A stretch of 60,304 bases of DNA. It comes from Peptococcaceae bacterium. GTDB lineage: Bacteria > Bacillota > DSM-12270 > Thermacetogeniales > Thermacetogeniaceae. Below, piece by piece: positions 17,684 to 26,246 of the stretch. The stretch covers positions 12,481-72,784 of the forward strand of contig JAHFCR010000011.1 of the NCBI GenBank assembly GCA_023249405.1. The letters run 5' to 3'. A program made the translations under genes and the position numbers. Position 1 is the first letter of the stretch. Every line of letters begins with the position of its first letter. The notes beneath the pieces are model-generated. The model saw nothing but the letters and a program-made list of their open reading frames with translations. It did not search any database and had not been told where the DNA came from.

Positions 17684-18347
17684 CATCCGGCCCCTGTTTC
17701 CGCACCCGGACTTCTTTGTGGACCTGTTCACATCCTACTACACAGACCTGGAGCCGGACTCCTGCCTGGTGGCCGAAGCCCCCGGCGCTTCGGGCCAGCC
17801 GGAGGTGGTCGGCTACCTGCTGGGATGCACGAACCCGCAGTGCTACAGTCGCCGCCAGCCGTTACTGCTGGCCAGGATCGCCTGCCAAGCGCTCCAGTTG
17901 CTGCTGCTGGGGGAATTCGGCGGCGGCGCCCGAAGCTACATCTGGTGGTCTATCCGGCGCGGCTGGCGGGAGATGCCCCGGACGCCTGCCGGCGGCGCTC
18001 ACTTTCATTGCAATTGCTTAAAGGAATGGCGCAACCGTAGAGCCGCCCTCCCGCTGATAGAAGCCTTCCTGGACTTGCTGCGCCGGGAGCACCCGGAGTT
18101 GCGGGCTGTGTGGGGCCAGATGACCACCTACGGCAAACGCCGTACCGCGGCGTCATTCCAGCGTTTCGGCTGGCAGTTCTATGACCGGGTGCGCCTCACC
18201 AAGTATGATGGGATCTTCAAGACCCGGGGGCGGGATGAGCCCATGCGGCAGTCAGGGATTACCGTCGGTCAGTCAATCAGGGAATTGGAATATTCCCGCT
18301 GCCGCCAGCCGGAGATCTACCTGACCACTATCTATCGCCGGCTGTGA
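17565..18347 (+). CDS. GNAT-like N-acetyltransferase
   Basis: A 260-residue protein with a strong GGGGAGG site eight bases before its ATG. The N-terminus CRIRPFSPEDRPAVREIC is the standard GNAT opening, and VGYLLGCTN marks the central strand. A Leu-rich insert (about residues 100-135) separates this from the C-terminal half (HFHCNCLKEWRNRRAALPLIEAF...) that would carry the acyl-CoA binding part. Donor and acceptor are unknown. The setting between glycosyltransferase and PHP genes under a Pho box suggests modification of a sugar or lipid head group. Confidence 0.68.
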   Translation: MAVRVPEIIRERQCRIRPFSPEDRPAVREICAATGLLGNDIRPLFPHPDFFVDLFTSYYTDLEPDSCLVAEAPGASGQPEVVGYLLGCTNPQCYSRRQPLLLARIACQALQLLLLGEFGGGARSYIWWSIRRGWREMPRTPAGGAHFHCNCLKEWRNRRAALPLIEAFLDLLRREHPELRAVWGQMTTYGKRRTAASFQRFGWQFYDRVRLTKYDGIFKTRGRDEPMRQSGITVGQSIRELEYSRCRQPEIYLTTIYRRL

Positions 18348-18465
18348 ACCCGGAAGCGTTTGTACAGGTATCGGCCAGCCTCGATTATGGCAACCTAAAC
18401 GGTATAACGAACGTTATCAAATTCAGCCGCAGGCAATTAAAACCATCATGAAATGGGGTCTATAT

Positions 18466-19224
18466 ATGGCCACTACTAATGAAACAACGGCGACGATCCT
18501 GGCGGAACTGCACTGCCATACCCAGTTCTTTGGCTGGCAACACTTTTCCCGGCGCCGTCTGAACAGCTTTTTGAGCCGCGCCCGGTGCCTGGGCGTAAAA
18601 GCCCTGGCCTTTACCGAACACGCCAACATCAAGAACTATTGGAAGCTGTTTGCCTTTCTAGAGGATAGCGCCTGGCAGCGGGAAGGAGTGACCATTCTCA
18701 CCGGTGCCGAGATCACCGTGCAAGAAGGCGGAGACATTTTAGTGTACGGCTCACCGTCAGCCTTCAAGGAGCTGCCGGATCGCCTGGGAGGTTGGCCTGC
18801 AGGCCGGGTCCGCCCACCCCTGGAGCGGCTGCTGGAAGCAGCCGAGGCTCTGGATCTGATGAAGGTCGGCGCCCACCCGTTACGGCCTCGCCAGAGCCTG
18901 CTCAATATACCGCGGGAACTATTGCGCCGGCTGGACGCCCTGGAGATCAACGCCAGGGAGACCGGCAGAAACCGGGAGGTCACCGCTCTGGCGGCAGAGT
19001 TGCGCCTGCCGTTGGTGGCAGGCAGCGACGCCCATTTCAGTTGGCACCTGGGGCGAGTGCTCAACCGCCTGCCCGGCTGGGTAAAGGACATGCCCACCCT
19101 GCGCCAGGCGGTCAGAAGCGGCCAGGTAGAGATCCTGCGCCATAACGAGATAGTCTGCCCGCGCCAGACTGCCGATCTGGACGCTCCGTCCAACTATGCC
19201 CGACAACCGGTATTAAATAAATGA
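18466..19224 (+). CDS. PHP-domain metal-dependent phosphoesterase-like protein
   Basis: A protein of about 252 residues built on a single PHP fold. Metal ligands are visible as AELHCHTQ (HxH), FTEHANI, TGAEITV, VGAHPLRP and AGSDAHFS. PHP proteins hydrolyse phosphate esters or act as nucleases. Here a phosphomonoesterase or diesterase is plausible because the gene is last in a Pho-box operon. The ATG at 18466 has GGGG about nine bases upstream; an ATG at 18448 has no ribosome site. It meets the SQD2-like gene convergently after 55 bases, with no clear terminator. Confidence 0.78.
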   Translation: MATTNETTATILAELHCHTQFFGWQHFSRRRLNSFLSRARCLGVKALAFTEHANIKNYWKLFAFLEDSAWQREGVTILTGAEITVQEGGDILVYGSPSAFKELPDRLGGWPAGRVRPPLERLLEAAEALDLMKVGAHPLRPRQSLLNIPRELLRRLDALEINARETGRNREVTALAAELRLPLVAGSDAHFSWHLGRVLNRLPGWVKDMPTLRQAVRSGQVEILRHNEIVCPRQTADLDAPSNYARQPVLNK

Positions 19225-19279
19225 TAGGGGAGATCGGTCCTATCCAGCTTGGGAGAAAATTGCGCCAGATATCTTCCGG

Positions 19280-20434
19280 CTACACTGCCTGTTGGAGAGG
19301 ATTCTTGGCCAGCGCCACGGACTGATAGCCCTCAAGCACGGGGGTGAGAGCGTTGGTCCAGGAGCGGGTCTCGGCATGGCGGCGGGCGGCAACGCTCATC
19401 TGCCGGCGCAGCAAGTCATTGTCCAAGAGAGCGCAGATTGCTGCAGCCATTCCCTGCGAGCGTTGGGGCGGAAAATCCAGGCCGTTGCTTCCGGGCCTCA
19501 GGTTCTCGGTGATCCCCCCACTCAGAGAGGCCACCACCGGCAGTCCCGAGGCCATCGCCTCCAGCACCACGTTGCCGTAGGTTTCGGTGGTGGAGGGAAA
19601 GACAAACAGGTCGCAGGAGGCGTAGAGGCGGCTCAACTCCTCACCCTGCAGCATGCCCAGGGGCAGCACCCCGGCTGGCGGCTGGCGGCGGATCACCGGC
19701 CCCAGGGGGCCGTCTCCGGCCAAGATCAGCTTTGCCTCCGGGTAGGTGTGGAGCACCTGTTCCAGGGCGGCGAATGCCACATCCAGGTTCTTTTCGGGTG
19801 CCAGCCGGCCTACATAGAGCAATAGAGGCCCGGAACCCAGCCGGCGGCGAAGCAGATCATCCCGCTTATGCGGGTGGAAAAGAGTGGTGTCCACTCCTCT
19901 TCCCCAGAATTGCAAGTTGGGAATTCCTCGTTCTGCCAACATCTGCCCGGTGCTCCGCGACGGATAGAAGTTGAGGCGGCACTGGCGGTGGAACCAGACC
20001 AGATAGCGCCAGGTGGCCTCGGACAGAAACGGTAAACGGTAGTAAGCCGCATAGCGGGAGATATCCGTGTGGTAGGATGAGACCACGGGCACACCGAAAC
20101 GACAGGCGCAATAAAGACCCGCCAAGCCCATGGAATACTCCGTCACCAGATGCACCAGATCCGGCTTGAAGCCAGTGAAGGCTGCATAGAAGCGGGGGCT
20201 GAGCGGCATGCTCAGCCGGCATTCAGCATAGAAGGGGAGCGGGATCCCATGGTACAGGTAAGCCTTGCGCCGCGGTTGCAAACCAGGTAACGGCTGCGTC
20301 GGATCAATCGGGGCAAAGACCGCCGTCTGACAACCCTGTTCCTCTAAAAACCCCAGCAGCCGGTCGACAGTACGACTGACCCCGTTCACCTGGTACAGGC
20401 AGGCATCAGTGAAAAAGGCGATGCGCAGGCTCAC
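19280..20434 (-). CDS. SQD2/MgtA-like GT4 glycosyltransferase (candidate glucuronosyl-diacylglycerol synthase)
   Basis: A 384-residue GT-B enzyme. The N-terminus RIAFFTDACLYQVNGVSRTV, then LVTEYSMGLAG, YHTDISRYAAYY and GRGVDTTLFHP are the pattern of the SQD2/SqdX/MgtA branch, which transfers sulfoquinovose, glucuronate or mannose to diacylglycerol. The nucleotide-sugar site is TTETYGNVVLEAMASG. Its start overlaps the end of the UDP-glucose dehydrogenase gene by four bases (ATGA), and phospholipase C lies upstream of that. This context suggests that it uses UDP-glucuronate on diacylglycerol released from phospholipid. The acceptor and donor remain inferred. Confidence 0.85.
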   Translation of the reverse strand: MSLRIAFFTDACLYQVNGVSRTVDRLLGFLEEQGCQTAVFAPIDPTQPLPGLQPRRKAYLYHGIPLPFYAECRLSMPLSPRFYAAFTGFKPDLVHLVTEYSMGLAGLYCACRFGVPVVSSYHTDISRYAAYYRLPFLSEATWRYLVWFHRQCRLNFYPSRSTGQMLAERGIPNLQFWGRGVDTTLFHPHKRDDLLRRRLGSGPLLLYVGRLAPEKNLDVAFAALEQVLHTYPEAKLILAGDGPLGPVIRRQPPAGVLPLGMLQGEELSRLYASCDLFVFPSTTETYGNVVLEAMASGLPVVASLSGGITENLRPGSNGLDFPPQRSQGMAAAICALLDNDLLRRQMSVAARRHAETRSWTNALTPVLEGYQSVALAKNPLQQAV

Positions 20435-21801
20435 GATAAGGCCACCCCCATCTCTGCACTGCCGGTTCTAGCTTGAAGCCGCTTCAGGGAATAACGCTTC
20501 TGCCCAATTCCGGCATAGCTGAAACCCGCAGCCTCTACGACAGACCCATCGAGGCAGTTGCGCCCATCCAGCACCAGCGGCCTCTTTACTTGGTGGCGCA
20601 GACGGTTCCAGTTCAGGTGAGCAAACTCCGGCCATTCGGTCAGCAAGATAATGGCCTCGGACCGGGCCGCCGCCTCGTAGGAGTCATGAGCGATGGCCAC
20701 TGCAGGAAATTGCTGCTTGACCAGCCAACAGGCCTTTACCTGAGGATCGTAGGCAGTGACCTGAGCGCCGCGACCGGTCAGTTCGGCCAGTACCGCCAGA
20801 GCCGGGGCATCCCGGGTATCGTCGGTCCCCGGTTTGTAGGTAAGGCCCCACAGGCAGACCCGCACTCCCTGCAGATCACCGTAAAGCTCACTCAGGAAAC
20901 GGGGCAGCAGCAGGTTCTGGTTATGATTGACAGCTGCCACCGCAGTGATCATGGGCAGCTGCAGTTGGGCCTCCTGGCCGGTGGACAGCAGGGCATGGAG
21001 ATCCTTGGGAAAACAGGAGCCTCCGAAGCCGATCCCCGCTCTCAGGAAGGCATGCCCGATCCGGGCATCCATCCCCATTCCCCGGGCAACCGCCCCGATA
21101 TCGGCTCCCACCTGCTCACAGAGGCAGGCGATCTCGTTGATAAAGGAGATCTTGGCAGCCAGGAAAGTGTTGGCGGCATACTTGATCATCTCTGCACTGC
21201 GCCGGTCTACCAGGAGTACCGGGCGGCCCAGCGGGGCGTAGATCTTCATCAACAGGTGAGCGGCATCCTCCTCTTCGGTGCCGATGATGATCCGGTCGGC
21301 GTTGTAGGTATCGTAGAGGGCCGTCCCCTGGCGCAAAAATTCGGGATTAGAGATCACCTGCCAGGAGCGGGAGGCGGCATTCTTCTGAAAAAAGTGGTGC
21401 AGTGCATCTCCGGTGCCGATCGGCACCGTGCTCTTGACCACTGCCAGCCGGCGCCCGGCGTTGGAACGGTACGGCAACTGGCAGAGAGCATCCCGGACTG
21501 CATAAAAAGAGGCCATGTCCGGGGAGCCGTCAGCCTGGGAGGGAGTGCCAACGGCGATGAAGACCGCTTCGGCTTTCTCGGCTGCGGCTCCGATATCATC
21601 GGTAAAAGTCAGCCGCCCATCCCGGAAATTATCTTTAACAAGGCTGGGGAGACCTTCCTCGTAGATCGGGGTCTCCCCTCTTCGCAACACCGCCAGCTTG
21701 GCAGGATGATTTTCCACCACCGAGACCTGATGCCCCAACCCGGCAATCACAGCGGCGGTCACCAATCCCACATAACCCGCCCCAACAACACAGATACGCA
21801 A
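20431..21801 (-). CDS. ugd: UDP-glucose 6-dehydrogenase
   Basis: A 456-residue UDP-glucose/GDP-mannose dehydrogenase. The Rossmann motif GAGYVGLVTA (residues 7-16), the IAVGTPSQADGSPDM loop, the central NEIACLCEQVGADI helix and the catalytic-Cys motif GIGFGGSCFPKDLHAL (Cys near 260) are all present, as is GLTYKPGTDDTRDAP. The product would be UDP-glucuronate. The gene is translationally coupled to the SQD2-like glycosyltransferase, which identifies the likely consumer. The phospholipase C gene ends 167 bases upstream on the same strand. Uronate-containing wall polymers (teichuronic acid type) are the main alternative use. Confidence 0.93.
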   Translation of the reverse strand: MRICVVGAGYVGLVTAAVIAGLGHQVSVVENHPAKLAVLRRGETPIYEEGLPSLVKDNFRDGRLTFTDDIGAAAEKAEAVFIAVGTPSQADGSPDMASFYAVRDALCQLPYRSNAGRRLAVVKSTVPIGTGDALHHFFQKNAASRSWQVISNPEFLRQGTALYDTYNADRIIIGTEEEDAAHLLMKIYAPLGRPVLLVDRRSAEMIKYAANTFLAAKISFINEIACLCEQVGADIGAVARGMGMDARIGHAFLRAGIGFGGSCFPKDLHALLSTGQEAQLQLPMITAVAAVNHNQNLLLPRFLSELYGDLQGVRVCLWGLTYKPGTDDTRDAPALAVLAELTGRGAQVTAYDPQVKACWLVKQQFPAVAIAHDSYEAAARSEAIILLTEWPEFAHLNWNRLRHQVKRPLVLDGRNCLDGSVVEAAGFSYAGIGQKRYSLKRLQARTGSAEMGVALS

Positions 21802-21968
21802 ATCCGGTCACCCTTTCCTGGTATGTCTTCTATTCATCCGCTTTTCCGCTTGGCTGGCAAGATAACCCTCTATCACCAACTGGCATTTTTTCACTGAAGA
21901 TTGATTTGCAAAACTGACCGGCTGACTTTGCCCGCTGCCGGCCCCATTGCTAAGGAGGTCCGGATAAC

Positions 21969-22727
21969 CTAGGCGACCCAGCCTGGAAAAACCGCAGCCC
22001 GGGTAGAGGCGCCGACTTTTTCCAGGAAGTAGATCCAGAACCCCGCCGTGCTCCGTTGAGCAAGGCCCAGAAGTTCGGTGGTGGCACGCTCATATTCGAC
22101 AAAGTGATCCGGCTTGAACACCAGACTCAGGCAATCGTAAGCTCTTTGGCTGTTAAAGATCACCCACTCTTCAGGACTGGAGACATTGCCCCGGTAGAGA
22201 CCGCCGCTGAGCACCGGAAAGCGCTCCCGTTCCTGCTGCACCCAGAGTTCGAAGCTGCCATGCCCACCTCCCACCAGCCCGTGAACATGCTGAGGTACGC
22301 AGACATCCTGCACCAGGTGGCTGGCCAACCCGATCAGATACAGTGCCCTGCCGGCATCGCCCTGGCGCCAGTACCGTACCGCCAGGTTGAAGAAACGGCC
22401 GCAGGCAGCTGCGGCCGAAACCCCTCCCCACAGCCCGCGTCCAGTGCTGGGGTTGTAATAGTGGCTGATGCATCCCAGGCCGCCGTCGGCCCTGCAGACA
22501 CCGGCATTGAGGTAGACCAGCGACCGCTTGATAAAGTCGCCCTGGGCCTTCCAACCGTCCTTCTGCAAAATAGTGGCCGCCTGACGGTTGATAAAGATAT
22601 GAGTGGCAGCAAAACCGAGAGTGGCTCCCAGCGTGGGGCGGCAGGTAGTTGCCGCATAAGAACCGGCGTTGCGCAGGCAGGCATTGATGGTGCGCAGCAA
22701 TAGATGTGGCTTCCCTTGCAATGGCAC
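21969..22727 (-). CDS. Zinc-dependent phospholipase C (alpha-toxin/P1-nuclease fold)
   Basis: A protein of about 252 residues of the zinc-dependent phospholipase C family. Ligand motifs occur in the family order: ATHIFINRQA, CISHYYNP, HLVQDVCVPQHVH and GHGSFELWVQQER, the last matching the HxxFExxxxE element of clostridial alpha-toxin. It lacks the C-terminal C2-like domain and any clear signal peptide, so it may act on the inner leaflet. A GTG at 22727 is preferred (GAGGGGGG at about eight bases); an ATG at 22751 would leave almost no 5' leader from the predicted promoter. It follows a strong Pho box and heads the ugd-glycosyltransferase series. Confidence 0.85.
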   Translation of the reverse strand: MPLQGKPHLLLRTINACLRNAGSYAATTCRPTLGATLGFAATHIFINRQAATILQKDGWKAQGDFIKRSLVYLNAGVCRADGGLGCISHYYNPSTGRGLWGGVSAAAACGRFFNLAVRYWRQGDAGRALYLIGLASHLVQDVCVPQHVHGLVGGGHGSFELWVQQERERFPVLSGGLYRGNVSSPEEWVIFNSQRAYDCLSLVFKPDHFVEYERATTELLGLAQRSTAGFWIYFLEKVGASTRAAVFPGWVA

Positions 22728-22762
22728 CGCCAGACCCCCCTCTTGACACATTTGGTGGTTTA

Positions 22763-22816
22763 AGTATAAATAAGAAGTGTTAAAGGGGCGTGAATCAGAA
22801 GTAAAGTTTTATTTAA
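22763..22816 (-). promoter_or_regulatory. Pho box and promoter of the phospholipase C operon
   Basis: On the minus strand TTAAAT (22816-22811), TTTACT (22805-22800), TTCACG (22794-22789) and TTAACA (22783-22778) repeat every 11 bases. Nine bases later stands TATACT (22768-22763). Geometry is identical to the promoters of pst and of the deacetylase operon. Confidence 0.72.
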
Positions 22817-22901
22817 CCTTGTTGATAATAAGGCCTAACGCCCCCTCCGACCGCTTTCCGAAGCAGGGGCATTGGGGATCGGACAAAATAGCTGCTAAAC
22901 G

Positions 22902-22955
22902 ACAAGAAAAAGTTTACAATAAGATAATACGAATTAAATCTTGAGCGTATATGAT
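22902..22955 (+). promoter_or_regulatory. Weak Pho-box-like promoter of the UgtP-like gene
   Basis: Hexamers in the same 11-base phase are ACAAGA (22902), TTTACA (22913), ATAATA (22924) and TAAATC (22935), followed after nine bases by TATGAT (22950-22955). Only the second hexamer is a full match, so this is the least certain of the six; the -10 and its spacing fit well. Confidence 0.4.
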
Positions 22956-22994
22956 TATAGTGAAACCCATCGTTCCCGAACTGGGGGTATCATA

Positions 22995-24158
22995 ATGCTT
23001 GACGTACTGATATTTTCAGCCAGCTACGGCGGAGGACACCGCCAGGCATCGCTGGCGCTGGCCAAGGCGCTGGGATCTTGCCAGGACAAGCTGCAGATCG
23101 AAATCGTCGATTTCATGGAGTTGATCAGCCCCGCCATCAACAAAGTCACCAGGTTCACCTATACCAAATCAATCCGCAACACCCCGACCCTCTACGGATA
23201 TTTTTACAAGGTAACGGATAACCTGAAACTGGACAACCTGATGGAAAAACAACTCACCAACTTCGGGCTGCAAAAGATCCTGGATTTCCTGGTCGACCGA
23301 TCGCCACAGATGGTTGTCGCCACCTACCCTATGGTGGCCGGCATCGTCTCCTATATCAAGCGTATGGGGCAGTTAAACGCCCCGCTGGTCACGGTGATCA
23401 CGGACAACACCGCTCACTGCCAGTGGGTGCATCCGGAAACCGATCTCTACCTGGTAGCCTCTGAACAGGTCCGCCAGGGCTTGCTCTACCAGGGAGTGCC
23501 CGACTCGAAGATCGCCGTCACCGGCATCCCTATCGACCCCAAGTTTGCCCGGGTGCCGCCGCGAGAGACCCTGCTGGCGAAGTTCGGGCTCAGTCCAGAT
23601 AGCCCGGTGATCCTGGTGATGACTGGGGCTGAGGGGATGTTGCGAGGAATCCCGGCGCTTTGCCAGGTATTGGACGAGTTTCCCCTGCCTTTACAGGTTT
23701 TGGTGGTGACCGGCAAAGACAAGGGCCTCTATCAGCTCCTGAGAGAACAAGCAGGCAAGTTCAGTAAACCGCTGAAGGTCTACCAGTTCGTCGACAACGT
23801 CGAGGAGTTCATGGCGGTATCCAACCTGCTGATCACCAAGGCGGGAGGCCTGACCATCTCCGAGGCCCTGGCCCTGGGGTTGCCAATGCTGATCTACCAC
23901 CCGATTCCCGGACAGGAGATGGAAAACACCCAGTACCTGGTGAATGCGGGGGCGGCGCTCCCAGTTTACGACCTGAAGGAACTGAAGGTAAAGCTGCACC
24001 TCGTCTTCACCCAGAAGCATTTCTACGAGGCGCTGTGTTTTAGGGCCCGAGCCGCGGGGCGCCCAGAAGCCGCCAAATTGGCTGCCGAGATCCTGATCTC
24101 GATGCTGGCCGGCGAATATGCCGGCAGTATACCGGCGATCAGGGCCAACACCGTATAA
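22995..24158 (+). CDS. MGDG synthase/UgtP-like diacylglycerol glycosyltransferase
   Basis: A 387-residue GT28-type enzyme. The N-terminal MGDG-synthase domain shows DVLIFSASYGGGHRQAS, DFMELISP and VATYPMVAGI; the C-terminal domain shows VILVMTGAEGMLRGIP, the VDNVEEFMAVSNLLITKAGGLT donor site and PMLIYHPIPGQEMENT. This is the family of B. subtilis UgtP and plant MGDG synthases, which add hexose to diacylglycerol at the membrane surface. The ATG at 22995 follows GGGGG at about eight bases; upstream sequence in frame from a TTG at 22941 looks non-coding. It is followed by an MFS carrier, recalling the ypfP-ltaA pair of staphylococci. Confidence 0.9.
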   Translation: MLDVLIFSASYGGGHRQASLALAKALGSCQDKLQIEIVDFMELISPAINKVTRFTYTKSIRNTPTLYGYFYKVTDNLKLDNLMEKQLTNFGLQKILDFLVDRSPQMVVATYPMVAGIVSYIKRMGQLNAPLVTVITDNTAHCQWVHPETDLYLVASEQVRQGLLYQGVPDSKIAVTGIPIDPKFARVPPRETLLAKFGLSPDSPVILVMTGAEGMLRGIPALCQVLDEFPLPLQVLVVTGKDKGLYQLLREQAGKFSKPLKVYQFVDNVEEFMAVSNLLITKAGGLTISEALALGLPMLIYHPIPGQEMENTQYLVNAGAALPVYDLKELKVKLHLVFTQKHFYEALCFRARAAGRPEAAKLAAEILISMLAGEYAGSIPAIRANTV

Positions 24159-24237
24159 GTGATCGGCATCCGTCATTTGTTGTTTTGACTAATGGCCAGC
24201 GACCAATCGCTAACGACCATGTTAAGGGACTGTTGGC

Positions 24238-25440
24238 ATGCGCAATGGATTTCGAGAGGCCTACTACCGGCGCTTTCACTGGATCCTTCTCAGCCTCATC
24301 GGTTCGGTCGACTTTGTGCGGGGCGCTCTATTCATCGCCCTGATTCCCATTTACGTGCCCGAACAGTTGAGGGCCACTGTTTTCCTGAGCGGCGCCATCA
24401 TCTCCGCCATGTACGGGGCCGACACCATTTTCAAGCCTACCGCCGGCTGGCTGGTGGACTACTTCGGGCCGCGGGCTACCCTGCTGATCAGCCTGCCCTG
24501 TGCCCTGCTCGGCCTGAGCTTCTTTTTGTGGAGCAAGTCCGGGGCCATCCTGATCCTGGGAGCGATCCTCTACGGCCTGGGCTGTGCTCCGGTCTGGCCG
24601 GCGGTGGTGAGCACCCTGGTGGAGTATTCCCCCACCGGAGAGAAGGCCAAGACCCTTAGCTCCATCTACGTGGTCTGGCTGCTCGGAATGGGCTCCGGGG
24701 CAGTGCTGATCAATCTGGTCTACCATCTGGGCCCGAAATTGCTGATCGCGATCCTGGTAGGAGTCTTCTGCATCCCGCTCATCCTCGCCCTCAATATTCG
24801 CAAGTGGATCTCCAGGCGTCGCACCACCAAGGAAGCCAGCGCCGGACGCCACCTGTTGCGGATGACCCGGGAGATCTGGAACTTCCGGGTGCTATTGCCC
24901 GGGGCCTTCACCCAGACCCTGGCTCTGGGCATGCTGTTGCCCCTGCTGCAACCCTTCTGTAAACAGGTTTACGGCCTCAACCAGCGAGCTTACGGAATAC
25001 TCATGCTGGCGGGAGGCCTCATTACCATCGCCATGCTGGTGCCGATCGGAAAGATGGTTGACCGGTTTGGATACCGCACGTTTCTGGTCGTGGGCTTCTT
25101 TCTGGGCGGCACGCTGCTGGTAGCCATCAACCACTATCCCAACCACCTGCTGATCTATCCCTATGCCATACTGCTGGGAATCTCCTATGCCTTCATCCTG
25201 CCAGCCTGGAACGGCCTGCTTGCCAACCGGCTGCCCAGCGAGGTGCGGGCCAGCCTCTATTCCATCATCATGAGCATCGAGGGTCTGGGCGTCGCCGCAG
25301 GTCCGGTGATCGGCGGCAAATTGGGAGAACTCTTCAGCTACTCGTTCACCTTTGGCGTTTCCGCAACGGCGCTGTTTATCATGGGCGCCTTCTACCTGAT
25401 CCTGCTGCGCCGCCCACAGGGCGGAAGGGCAGGCAATTAA
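24238..25440 (+). CDS. MFS transporter (possible glycolipid flippase)
   Basis: A 400-residue carrier with about twelve helices. The MFS loop 2-3 motif appears as GWLVDYFGPRATLL, and a second copy as GKMVDRFGYRTFLV in the C-terminal half. A basic central loop (IRKWISRRRTT) separates the halves. It begins 79 bases after the UgtP-like gene and is probably co-transcribed. In staphylococci LtaA, an MFS flippase for diglucosyl-diacylglycerol, follows the same kind of glycosyltransferase; that analogy is the basis for the flippase suggestion. A drug or sugar exporter remains possible. Confidence 0.82.
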   Translation: MRNGFREAYYRRFHWILLSLIGSVDFVRGALFIALIPIYVPEQLRATVFLSGAIISAMYGADTIFKPTAGWLVDYFGPRATLLISLPCALLGLSFFLWSKSGAILILGAILYGLGCAPVWPAVVSTLVEYSPTGEKAKTLSSIYVVWLLGMGSGAVLINLVYHLGPKLLIAILVGVFCIPLILALNIRKWISRRRTTKEASAGRHLLRMTREIWNFRVLLPGAFTQTLALGMLLPLLQPFCKQVYGLNQRAYGILMLAGGLITIAMLVPIGKMVDRFGYRTFLVVGFFLGGTLLVAINHYPNHLLIYPYAILLGISYAFILPAWNGLLANRLPSEVRASLYSIIMSIEGLGVAAGPVIGGKLGELFSYSFTFGVSATALFIMGAFYLILLRRPQGGRAGN

Positions 25441-25543
25441 AAATTACAGCGCCCTCAAGTTCGCCCAGAATGCGGTCCAGGTTGCGCGAGCCTGTATTTT
25501 TGCGCGCTTTCAATCCGGATGGATCAACTCCGGCAACGGGAAC

Positions 25544-26104
25544 CTAGCTCAGGAAGGGCAGGGTCAGGTTGATGGTCAAGAGGAAACAGAGATAGGCGAT
25601 CCCGAAGCCGACCAGGACATCGGTGGGATAGTGAAAACCCAGGTAGATCCGCGAGATGGCCACCAGGAAAGCCAGGGCGAACAGCACCCCGGCGACGGCG
25701 CCCGACACCGGCAGACTGGCCGCCAAAATGAAGGCCATCACAAAGGCGGTGGCGGTATGCCCGGAGGGGAAGGAGTACTTGCAGGATGGCGGGTGTATGG
25801 CAATAGCGTCCTCCAGGGCGCGATACGGGCGCGGCCGGTTGACCAGGCGCTTGATGGTGTGCACGACGATCTGGCTGGAGACCAGTCCCATCGCCAGGTT
25901 GATCCCGGCGTTTCTGGTCAGAGGATGCCTGGAGAATAGAAAAGTTGCCAACAGGGCCAGGGTGAACCCCACCGACCCCAGGTTTGTGATCGCCCGCATC
26001 AGGATATCCAGCAATGAGCAGTGCATCTTGTGGTTCAGCGCATAGAAAACAGTCACGTCGCCCCGCTGCAGGTAGGCATTCATCGCTTGCAAATCCCCTC
26101 GCAT
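25544..26104 (-). CDS. PAP2 family membrane phosphatase
   Basis: A 186-residue integral membrane protein with the complete acid-phosphatase signature: KRLVNRPRPY (motif 1), FPSGHTATAF (motif 2) and SRIYLGFHYPTDVLVG (motif 3, catalytic His). Five to six helices are expected, with the active site on the outer face. Substrates in this family are phosphatidate, phosphatidylglycerophosphate or undecaprenyl pyrophosphate. Phosphatidate would give diacylglycerol for the neighbouring glycosyltransferases. The start is ambiguous: ATG at 26104 has no ribosome site, ATG at 26083 follows GAGGGG at 11 bases. No Pho box was found upstream. Confidence 0.88.
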   Translation of the reverse strand: MRGDLQAMNAYLQRGDVTVFYALNHKMHCSLLDILMRAITNLGSVGFTLALLATFLFSRHPLTRNAGINLAMGLVSSQIVVHTIKRLVNRPRPYRALEDAIAIHPPSCKYSFPSGHTATAFVMAFILAASLPVSGAVAGVLFALAFLVAISRIYLGFHYPTDVLVGFGIAYLCFLLTINLTLPFLS

Positions 26105-26246
26105 CTCAATTTAAGCTCAACTGCCCCTCCGGCATCATCAGCCTGGCGCCAAGGCAGCATGGACAACTCCAAAACAGTATATCCTGGCTATTGTATCAGA
26201 AAACTACCTGCACTTATATAAAAAATAAATGCCCAATATTGCGCCC

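Noticed and set aside
20473-21897. 474-codon plus-strand frame opposite ugd
   Set aside because: It is antisense to the intact UDP-glucose dehydrogenase with all catalytic motifs; its translation shows no domain and low-complexity composition.
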